A stretch of DNA of 64,000 bases from assembly GCA_017590115.1 (NCBI GenBank), contig JAGGNK010006448.1, forward strand, positions 12,587,049 through 12,651,048, given 5' to 3'. This DNA comes from Montifringilla adamsi. Taxonomy: Eukaryota > Chordata > Aves > Passeriformes > Passeridae. Numbering within the stretch: position 1 is the first letter of the stretch; each line of letters opens with the position of its first letter. The notes below the pieces were generated by a model. The model saw only the letters and a program-made list of their open reading frames with translations, made no database searches and was not told the origin of the DNA. The position numbers were made by a program, and so were the translations under genes. Below, in pieces: positions 26,701 through 38,700 of the stretch.

Positions 26701-29700
26701 ATTTCAGGAAATGTTTTTATTACAAATCAGAATATCCTTCACCTTCCTTCATTAATATTCATTAAGCATTTAATATTCTACTCATTGTAGGTGAGTTTAA
26801 CATATAAATAGCTCAGTCGAACAAATAAGTGTGAACCATTTCATCCTTAATAACACAAAAAATATTGACAACAGAAAACAGCTGGCAATATCAACAGTTT
26901 GAATAATAATGTATGTTTATAACTTTTTTCCTACTACAGAGCTGAAGTGCAAGGTTGTTGGAAATCTTTGGTTAATTGAAAGCAAAAGAAGAAATTTAAA
27001 TAGCACACGAAGTTTTACAAGAAGAGAGATGCAAAAAACCACGTTAAAGAAAAGTTAGGGAAAAAATACAGATTGACAAGATTTGTCCTCACCTAGCTGC
27101 CCAGGCAAAAGGCATTCTATATTGACCTAATCTCTGGCATGCCTGCTTAGCATTCTTCAAAACTTTCTGTGCAACCTACAAGGGACATAAGAAATAGCCA
27201 TATTTGAAAAGCTACAATTTTCTGAACCATTAGTACTCAAGAAAAAAACCCACATATTGACACTGATATGAATTAGAAAATCTTCTTTAGAAGATTATAG
27301 ATCAATCCTAAGTATGTGAAGGGAAAAACAATTGATAATGCTTCTTAACTATTCATTTCTGGTTAAGCACAGCCTGCTGATTTCACAGCACTTCATGGGT
27401 GAAAACAGAACCATCTACAATTCTGATAAGAAACACTTATTAAGCATGAGAAACATTATTATACACAGAATACAGACTGAAAGCTAGAGCAAAATTAAAC
27501 TGTTTTTAAAAATAAAGCTCCAACTCCAAAAAAAAAAAAAACCCAACATTTCCCCTCTCACTTGCTCCCTCACCCACATCCACCACTCACTCTATGTACC
27601 AGAACACATTCCTGCAGAATAAGGAGTACAATACTCTGAGCATTTGTGCTACAAATACACACAGACTATGGGGAAGAGTTGTATGAAGATCACATGGACA
27701 ACCCTGTGTATGGACATTGCAACATTTGTTCTCATTAAAAGTTCAAATTCTTGATTTTGTTAGCTTTTAAATGAACAAAAAACTCCATCATACAGAACCA
27801 ACAAATACAACAATCAGAAGCTAGAAACCCACTGGTTTGAGATGTTCAACACTGAGCTGAACCACCTGGGCTTCTCTTTTCCAGAAATCAGCTTTTCCCA
27901 TGTGTCCTCACAGAGCAATACTCTTTGCCAGAGGCAAAACCAACTACAGAGTAAAACTTCCAGAATATTATCCCTGATCTGTGCTGTTGGTATTATAAAG
28001 AGGTGATTCTATTAGTGTGTTTGAGAGAACTCTCCATTACCCTTTCCTGTAAAAAAGGGGGAAATAGCACTCGGAAGCATAAAACCTTAGCAAGCAATGA
28101 CCATTAAATCACTGTATTTAACATTAAAGGGGAGAAAAAGTGATTTTTTTTCTTTTGGCTATAGAATTTGCTGTTTCCATTTTCCCTTTTTCTTGTCCAG
28201 AGTAGTAAATTTGCAGGGAGCTGGAACTCATTCCCTGCACTGACCCACATGGAGGCCTATATAGCTGGTACTATACTATTTTGTTTCAGATTAATACAGT
28301 GTAGTCCCTGAGAACAAGAACAGAAGAAAAATCCAAACTAAGCATTCATTTGTATAAAATCATAAGTGATTGAATGCTAGAAAGCATAAGTTAATATAAC
28401 CATGAGCATTCTCATTGTCTACTCCTATCGTACAGGGCAACTACAAATCCAGAACTCAGCATCAAATGTGGGAACACCTGGGCTTACTTAACCTCCCTGC
28501 ATGGCTCAGGCCAAGGACACCAAAATCACCTACACTCAGTTCAGGTTTTATTTTAACTCAGTAACAGTCAACATCAAAACCAGACTCCTAAAATACAAAG
28601 CTGCTGTTTTCCAACAATAGCTGGTGGAAAAAAAAATATCTCGCACATTCCTGGAAAAACAAATCAGTAGGCTGATCTATATTAAGACCAAGTGAAAAAT
28701 ACATGGTTTTTTACATGCAGCTTAGCCAGCATCAAATCTGTAGGAAAGAACACTGTTGCCCTGCAGAGACTGGAAGTTAACTGTTTCTTCTTAGCTGCAA
28801 ACAGGCAGAATGTCAACAGTAGCTGACACTGCTTACAAAAACACTTTTCTCTTGTATGCTGGTCTGGCTACTTAAGCATAACTGTAAATCAAAACCACTG
28901 AACCTCTGCTTCTTCACTGGCAAACAAGAAGTAGCAACTAACAAAACTTTTGTAGCTATGTTTCAGAGAACGCCAAAATGTTATGCCATCCTAGATTCCT
29001 GGAAACTTAAAATATTCCAGTGGATTATTTCCAGAAGTGATTTGGGGTTCTATCAAATCTGCAAAGCATTTTATACATAAAATCAGAAGCTTAATGATCT
29101 CAATGGTTCTGGAGGAAAAAAACAGCAAGAGTGCAGATAAAGATACAGTAAATATTGTCACCAAAAAGACAAACAAAACATCAACTGTGCTACACAAAGA
29201 TGCACTAACTGAGACCTGCAGTTATGACCTATATTTAACATTTCACTGTTCAACAATTTTCAACTCAACTTTCACACTGAAGTCCAATATTCTTTTGTCA
29301 AATCAGTCTACTTAAAGACATCCTAAAAATTACTTTGTAACAATCTTAAAAAGTGAAATATATGTTTCCAATAAAATGTTCTTTCACTAAAATGTAATAA
29401 TAGTTACTAGAAATAACTACAACTTATTAAATCAAACTATCCAGTTACATGAATTTACTACAAAACAACTAAGATTTTGATGTATAGTTATTAATTTGAA
29501 ATCAATCTGGTTTGCCTCAACATTTTTTTCATGCCACAGAAGAAAATTACATACCTTTGACGAATCTGAACTTTTCATATATGGCTCAGCACAATGTGTA
29601 ATACTTCCCTGTAACACCTTTTCTATTCTAGCCACAAGGAAAATGTCAGTATGAGGACATGTGACTGAGAATATTCCCTAGAAATAAAACAAGAGATAAA

Positions 29701-32700
29701 TAAAGGAGGAAAATGCACATTTTACATCACTTACTAGAAAGCCAAAGAAATCATGTAGGAAAACTTGTATCCAAAATCCTGCCAGTTCAGGTTCCTAGCT
29801 CTTACCTGCTTTGGGTATTGCAAGACAGCTTCATGGATGTCCTGAATTCTGTGCAAGCTGTCACCACTGCCATTCATCATTTGTTGAGATGCACTGGACA
29901 GCATGTGCCTTACTGAGGCGTGGTTCAAATCAACGTGGAAATCTGCTGAAATCTTCCTGTTGTTTTTAATATCAAATAGTGACAGTGTGACAAAGAAAGG
30001 TTCTACCTAGACATAAAAAAAAAAAAAAAAAAAAAAAAAGTGTCAGTGCTGGCATCTAGATCACTGTAAAAATGTGTATGAAAAAAAGATAAGTAACATT
30101 TTCATGAACACATATGGCCACCACCCTAGGTATTACTGACAACATGTAAAAGACAGCCAAAGAAAAATTTTTCTCTCTACCACCCAACAAAAATATTAGC
30201 AGCAAAGTTGCTTTATGTAGGATTTAGGCCTTCATTGTGATTTAAAAGAGCAAAAATCCCCACAACATACAATTCTCAGTCACAACAAGGAATCTCTGCC
30301 ATTAAGGATAGTGCCAACCAAACATTAGGACACTCATTTCTGAGTTAACAGAAAGTAATTAGATTAATTATTTACATTTGTTGTTGGTCCTTCTTCATTT
30401 TCTGCAACGCAGCTTTGCAAATTAAAAGATAAGTCATTACACCTTACAAGAATTTTTTTTCCAAATTTCTCTTCAAATGGCTTCACTTCTGGTTCAATAC
30501 TAGAAAAGTCAAGTTTCTTTAAAAAGAAAAAAGACAAATAAACGTAAGTTTGCTTTCATCTCAAAAGGATCAACATAAAATACCCCTGCTTCCTTGTAAG
30601 AAGTCTAACCTGTGCATCTGGATCCAAGGCAAAAAGTTTTACTCTGCTTTCAGTTTTCAGCTTGATTTCTGCTTCTCTGGTACTCTGTTCAAAATAAGAA
30701 AAGAGGTCTTGATATCACACTATTAAAGTGGGCTTTAATTTCATGCCTTTTTCTGTGATGTTCAAAGCCCCACACATTTTTGATTCATGCATTCATTTCT
30801 CCCTCGCTGAGCTTTGTACCTCCTCACTTTACACTCATCAAACATGACTAAGCACAAAGTGAGAGCCTCTTCCCCTAATGCTTTTTTCCAGCCCTAGAAG
30901 TATAAAACCTTACATCAGCAACAAAGAACCTTCCAAGCTCATGGGAAGTACACTTCAGTATAATTTATACATCAGCCTCCTTAAACAATAACTTTCATAA
31001 ATCCTATTTTATTTAAATAAAACCACATAGTATGACTGCAGGTTAAAGCTCAGAGCTATCCTGAGACCATAAGATTGCTGAGGAAACAACAGATCTCCTA
31101 AATTAAGAAACACCATTATAGCTTGCTTTCTTTTTTCTTTTTGTTGGTTGCTTTCTTTTAACTTTTCTTGAGCTCTACAGCCAAAGAAGTGGTTTTCCTG
31201 TGGGCAGCTGGAGAAAACCCAAAAACTTCCAAAAGATAAACCCCTCACACTTAAAAGTTACTTTGCAGAGTTCACCGTACACTGGGATTTGTGGATACCT
31301 CTCTATTCACAGTAAAACAAAAGTGAAGTGGAACAAAATAGAATGTGATGGTATACATAGATTACCTTTGTTTGAAAAAGGTATTATTTAAAGTGCATTC
31401 TATGATTTTTACAGTCACAGGACATGACAAATGAACAGATGCATGTACCAAAATTACCCATGCAGGAGAAATGCCATTCTTAAAGTAGCAGCTAGCTAAA
31501 CAAGGATACAAAATATTACATTACAGGCAGGTGTTTCTTTTCGGATCAGCCTGTATGGGTTAAAAGAAGTTATAAGCCCAAAATGCTCATCACTGACCAT
31601 CAACAGGAAGTGATCTACTGTCTACATCTGCTTTGCTGGAAACTGAAGCAACTTCTACTATGTCTCAAGAGAAAAACAAAACAAAACAAAACAAAACAAA
31701 AGAACAATCTCTAAGAGCTCATAACCACATTTTTAGGTTGATAACAGGAATTAAAAAATAGAATTTGGCTTGGAGGATGTATTGCAGAAGAGAAAATTCT
31801 GAGTTGCTATCTTGAATATAAATACTCCAATGGTTTTCATTTACTTTACTTTGTTAACCTTAACATAAAAAGAAGAAAAGAGGAGAGTTGCTGTGAAAGA
31901 GATGACCCAGATACTCAATACCAGCAGAGTACTGGCAGAATTAGCTTTTTGAACAACTAGTCTAATTGGGAAACACAGGAAATATTAAACAGTTTAAGGA
32001 TGGCAAGAAAGCCGTGTGCATGTTTTGCGAAGGTAATATTTAGTGGCAAGAACTGAGGAGGAAGATTGCCTAGCCATAGGAGCTAGACAGAAACTGCTTC
32101 AGCTAAAGCATCTTGACTAGTTTTAGATTCTTTAGTGTTTTGTGCATGAAGACCAGATGATTATATGCATTTTTGACTGACAGAACAGGGGCAGTTGTCA
32201 GAACTTGAGAACTGAAAATGCATGAACCTGTTACCTGCTACCATGAACCCTGTCTACAGCACATCAGTGGCTCTGTGATTTCATTGCCTCATCTGTAAAA
32301 CTGAGAACATTTTCCCACCTCAAGGTATTCTGGGACCAATAATGGTCAAGGAGGTGCTTGGGCACACTGAGAATGATAGTCACAGCTATTTCAGAGGTCT
32401 AATTTCTTTTAAGATTAATAAATGCAACAAAAACAAACAACCCCAACCAACCACAAAAAAAAATCTCTATACAAAACCACTTCATTCACTATTGGCAGTT
32501 AAATTACAGAAAAACAGAACATTAAATAGGTAGGAAAGACAGATTGGACAGATGTGTGTGCATCTATGCACTGAAGTTCAAAGTACCATCTCATTTAGTT
32601 TATGTTATAAACTAAGAGCTATTGATAGCAAAATGAAGGCTGGGAGATGTATGTACTCACAAGGGTTAAACCCTTCCTAGGAAATCTGTTTTTTCCCCTA

Positions 32701-35700
32701 CTGTCAGGTGCTCTACAATCACCCCTGAAGGAATTTCTCTCTCCTCATAAGGATATGAGGTCAGCTATTGTGAAATTTTCCTCCTAGAACCAACAAAAAT
32801 AATAGAGCAGCTATAAACTCTTCTAAAAGAAAGCCCAATGCCCTGCAAGGCTTCCACTGGGGAAAAAAGAACCAAACGCAAACAACAGCTGAAAAGACAA
32901 GGCAAGAAAGAATAAAGGACAGAAAAATCCTCCAAACAAACACCATTTATCTAAAGCAATGAAGTTAAGACACAAAGAGTAATTAAAAGGGGCAGAGTTT
33001 TCCCTGTACTTTTCTCAGGAAAAAAAGGGCTACGGAAATACATTAGAGGAAATTATTTTGAAAGGCAATGTTTAGGAAAGATGAATTAGAAGGGGAAATT
33101 TAAAAAAATATTTTGAAGGAAACAGAAATGTAAATGGGATATAACAATGGAATAAATAATAATAATAAAACATGCCAGTGCTTAAAGAGCTGAGCAGAAA
33201 ATAAATTCTAAAAAAAAATGAGCTTTAAGAGCTGCATGTTTCTGATCCAAAAGTTATGGAAACAGGAAGTGGCAACTGTAATATTAAAACTATATGCAGC
33301 CCTGAAGTAAAGTCCCCTTTGTAAGGAATATGGACCATAAGCATTATAACAACTGACTAGGAAGAAAGAAAAATCTTCCACACAATAAGAGCATCTAATT
33401 TAGTATTTATTTCTGAAATAAATGTTCATGGCCTCATGCAAATATGCTGTTTGATGCTTACAGCCCTTCCAAGGAAGCCTTGATTATACGCACCACAATC
33501 CCAATTAATTTCCAAGTACAGCCATAGCTGGAGCTAGATTATCACAAAACAGCTTTTCGTGTACCTGTGCTAAATTGATTACAAAGCAGTAACAGAAATA
33601 ATTAAGTCAGCCAACCAATTTGTGTGCTAAAAGCTTGTTAATGTTTTCTGACTGGATCCTTTGATATGTTAGCTACTGTAGTAAATAGAACTTGGTTTGC
33701 TTATTCTCAGTTCATAAGCTGCGCTACCTTCAGGAGGAGTTACTAGGTCAAACAGATCCTCAGAAAAGAAAGGGAGAGCACTCCACAGAATGGTCAAGCA
33801 GAAAAGTTTCAATACTCCAGGCTGTACCACACAGAAGAAAGAGTAAGGAAGTCAAGGAAGGAGTTTGGATTCTGCAGCTTCAATAAAAAAGGCACCAGTT
33901 TCAGTTCTTGGTGATTTAACAAAAATTTCTCCTTCACAAAACCAACTGCAACACACAACTCACTGATTTGACTGAAAGCCTGCAAATGGGCTGAGGAAGA
34001 GTTACTGTTATTTTCTATTTGGTTCCATTTTATTTCATTCTTGTTTATATCACGCTTCTCTGAGAAAAAAATTGAAAAGCAAAAACCATGGCAACAGAGG
34101 AAGCATCCATGGACCTGACAGTTCATTATAAACACAAACATCTTAAAATACATTCATTTCATCACTGCTATTAGGCTGCTCTGGATTTTTAAGTCTAAAA
34201 ATAAAAATTGACTTCAGTACAACTAGATTTCTACATAAACACTTTAACACTTACCTGAATGCAATAAACCAACACAAAATAGAATGAATTAATAAAATAA
34301 TAAGACATGCTGCATTTAAACAGCATATTAAGATTTATATAGGAAACTTCAAGACAGTATCTTGTTTCCTTCCAAAAAGCAGAAAATAATGAAGCTCAAT
34401 AATCACATCTCATAAAGAGCTTGTAAGCTTTCCAAGCACCACAAACTGACTGGAAGCTACAAGCCAATGCCCTACCTTTACTGAAAGTTCATGTGACTAA
34501 CTTATGTTTAATACTTCATATCCCATATTGACATTTACAATATATATTACCTTGGCAATTTCAGGATAGTAGTTATCAAAACTACTTGATGAGCTTTCCA
34601 GTTTGCTTTGTTCATCATCTGAAATTATAAAACTCATTGTAAAATAAATATAAAAATTCCAGCATGCCCACAAAACTCCATAGCAAAAGAATTTAATCTT
34701 TTTTAATCTCCTACCCCCTCAAAAATGAGAACCATAAATATAAATAGGTTGTGGACAACTGCATCATTTTGATGCAGTGATTTCTTGAAAGATGTAACTA
34801 GTCACAAAAATCATTAAAGTAGCATTTATTTCTAATCTTACCAGAACACATCTTTAATTTTAATTTTGATATCTGCATGAGGCAAGCAGATACTCAGTGC
34901 ACAAACTTACATTACTCTTTCCACAATGCATTGTAACTTGATTTCAAAACAAGTTCCCTCTGTTCATTAGGTTCCCAGCTCTACTCACCAACAGTTACTG
35001 GATTTACAAAGCAGCCATTCAGTTAGCTATAAACATCTTGCAGTGCTAAGGTCAACTAAGGACCACAGAATAAAATGTCTTTCCCAGATATAGATGCTTC
35101 TCCTTTTTAGATTTGCTTTTGTTGCAAACAGCACAGTAAATTCTGACAGTCTTTGAAGACTGTGAGATCTCATTTTAAACTCTAATGATCCCTTTTGGTA
35201 CTTTGTACTATCTATAAAAATACAACCTTCTGTAATATCCTCCAGGTTCTTTTGGATATTCATACAGTCAGGTTCACACCAGTTTCCCTCCCCATCCACC
35301 CTCAAGAGGAAAAGTGAATGAGAGGACATCTAGACTATCCTTTTGTCACTGAAATACTGGTGACATACACTGCATTCCTTACAGATACCTGCTTTAACTA
35401 TCCTTAAAGGGCTCCAACAGAAAGGATTCTACACCCAACCAGTCTATTTCAATACTTGCAGGAAATATTTGTGTTCAAGGGAATTACATTTAAATTTAAG
35501 CCCCACACTGTAACCACCATTTCTATCTACAATGACCACAGAACAGATTATTTCATTTTCAGCAGCATTTTACACATTTCAAAACAAGTCCATCCTAAGT
35601 TTCTTTTCTTCCTTAAACTGCCTCAGTCCTGTTTCCACATTGTGGGTTCTACTTTTCTAGGCTTAATCAGTCTCATAATTATCTTGTGGACTTGACTAAA

Positions 35701-38700
35701 CTGGAATCGATACAGGACAGTACTGTTTTAATGCCCAAAAGGTTAAAATGCTCATCAGTTGAAGTAGACATTAAAAAGGCCTGCAATTTTTATGACCAAA
35801 GAAAACAAACAAACAAAAAATAATTAGCCACATTAAAGCCTTTCTTTCCAAAACGCATGTAAGAAGACGTGGTCACATAACATTAGCCTTGCTGGAAACC
35901 CTGCTTACCTTCGTGGGACTCGCCATTTCTTTTTTCTTGCATTGCAGCCTCAAAGTTAAGCTGAAGGATTTTGTTCAGAGTGTTTATCCACTCTTCCATT
36001 TCAAGTTCACTGTCTGCAGCTAAAAGGAAACTACTCTTGTCTTGCATCTTGAGCTCAAATGCGAAACGTCTGACTTTATTGTTCTACAAGAAAATAAAAG
36101 ACCTGTGTAGCACTTCACATACTGTCTAACCACTATCAAAGGAAGTTACACATATTTCAGATATTCTATACAAAAACACAGTTGGATATTTTGAGAAAAA
36201 ATGTGCCATAATGATACTTTTTGCTCTCTGACATTTGACCTTTTGAAGTTATTCGCAGCACTGCAACAAGTGCAAATAGGAAAGAGAACAGCCTCTGTTC
36301 CAGTTTCCAGTCATCATTCTGCTTGCAATCATTTTATAAATACCCAAAAGATCCCATTTCCAAATCTTTGTGTACTCAGATCACCTAGAAATAAAGCTAA
36401 CTAAGCTCTACCAAAAAAAAAAAAAAAAAAAAAAAAAAAAGAAAAGGAAAGAAAACAAAAAGCATGAAACACTACTATATTTGAGTGACAACTGTTTGCA
36501 CACTGGGATTTTAAACTGGAGGTAAAATTATAACCAACAGCAACCCCAAATGCTCTGATATTGTTAGTCATATAGATATACATAAAGTTGTGAATCAGTT
36601 CCTCCTTTTTTCCTCAACCATTTCTGTCATCCTTCTCTGCACAATTTAAACCAGGGTTTCAAATGCTACTTAGCCTGACTCATGTTTCTGGGAATGAATT
36701 CAGAAGTCTTAAATGAAAATTCTATAATATCATCAATTTAGTTTTACAAATGGATAATGCATTAGATAAACATTAAATAAACAGTAAGACAGACTTAATG
36801 GTTGGGGGATTTTTTGTTTAAGTTAAATTAAATGCCAAATTACATATTACTTCCACTGTATCTCAGAGTCTTTAATTAGCAGACTAACTAATTTTTGACA
36901 AAACAGTCAGCTTTCTACCAAAGTTGAGTTTCTGTCAAGCCACAAACAAAAGTATAGACTTCAGACAGACCTAAGGAGACCTAAGGCAATCTTACCACCT
37001 GAAATCAGTGCTGAAATAAATGAAAAATCCTGAGAAAAGTAACCTCTATATTTCACATTAAAAACCTTGACACAGGCAGTAGATGTCACAGATCTCAGAT
37101 TTGACAAAACACTGAATTAAAGCAACTATACCTACACATGTGGCTATATGTGTGAATAGATACACTGCATATATTAGGTGTTCCACATCTCTAATCAGAA
37201 AAGTCTCTGTATAATTGAGCATTAAAACAAAAACCCCAACAAAACAAAACCAAATGCAAAAACACCAAACAGAATTCTGGGAATTCCAGTCTCTTTATGT
37301 AAGTTTGGGAGAAAAAAGAAACTCACCCAACCCAAAAACCACAACCAAATAAAACCTCTTTATTGCACAAATTCAGCATTACTCTTGATGCAAGTTCTGA
37401 TGAAGAAGCATATTCTGGTCTACCTTCATGTCTGTAAGTGAAGTCAGTATTTTTTTCTCAGGCATCTACTGCTTTGGAAAAATAAGTAAGCAAATGCACT
37501 GAATGAACTCAGACCAGGGGAGTGTTATAGCAATGCAGTAGGAACTAATCTCCCCTCCCTGAAAAGACTGACTCTGAAACAAGAAGTTTCATTCCAAGAA
37601 CAAAATCTTGTAAGTATAACTACCTAAGGAGAACCATTTCTAGTAATTCCATGTCAGACTACTTCAAAGTAATATGGCTGGAGTCCTTCAAATTTTTTTC
37701 CTTTACTTTCCTCTTCTGTTAAATGGAAGTGCAATTTCTACTGTGTACATACCACTTTTTCCCATATGAGTTTTTAAATGCTAATTCAACACCAACAGTA
37801 AGGAACAGTAAAACAATAAGGTCAGCCAGAAAGGATACAGGACATAATATAAGATAATAAAACTACACATCTGGAATAGGGACGTTATGGATAACATTTG
37901 ATAGTTTTAATCTGCATTTACTTGCCCCCCACCAGAAATTCAATTGAAGAAAAGAGTTATTTCCAAATCCCTTTATTCTAGCCACTGAATAACTACTTGG
38001 CTTCTTGGAAGTAAGCACTAACTGGTTTTGATTTTGCACGTGATGCTAATTCATAGCTAGTCTCAAATTTTTACAGGCAGTTTTGAAGACCAGGTACCAA
38101 GATGATCACAGAGGGTACTGTACAATGCAGTACAGCATTAGAGACATAGCCAACTATAAATTTTAAAGCATCCAAAGTACAGTTTTACTTAAAGATGACT
38201 TAAAGTAGTACTTTAAGTATCAGCCCTACTTGCAGAAGAACAAAAGAAACAGTAATACATTGTTTTAAAAAGCAAGCTTCTGGCAGAGTCTGAGGAAACT
38301 TGAGGTTAATTGGATTGAACTGCCGGAACAGAAAGTATGGAACAGTACGAAAGTATGTGTGAGGAAAAGAGATTTTCAGGTTTTAAATCCCAAATGATAG
38401 AATGGTTAGAGGTTAGAAGGGGCCTCTGGTCGTCATTTCATCCAACACTCCCTCCTCAAGCACAGCCAATTAGAGCCATTTAGCAGAGGATCGTGGCCAG
38501 GGAGCTTTTGAGTATCTCCAAGGATGGAGACTCCACAACCTCCCTGGGCAACCTGTGCCAGTGCTCAGTCACCCTCACAGTGAAAAAGTGTCCCCTGATG
38601 TTCAGAGGGATCCTCCTGTGTTTCAGGTTGTGCTCGTTGTCTCCACACCTGTCACTGGGCAGCACCGAGCAGAGCCTGGCTCTGTCCTCTTTGCACCTTT

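Larger units (their letters stand above)
30685..34550 (-). other. DOCK9 intron 9
   Basis: A 3.9-kb intron carrying a (CAAAA)n pentanucleotide repeat (about 31677-31701) and a MIR-like SINE relic (about 32270-32370). The rest, including open frames near 33692-34153, gives no recognisable feature. Confidence 0.8.

Noticed and set aside
36413..36440. A28 run as the tail of a processed pseudogene or SINE
   Set aside because: There is no gene-like or SINE-like body on its left and no target-site duplication.
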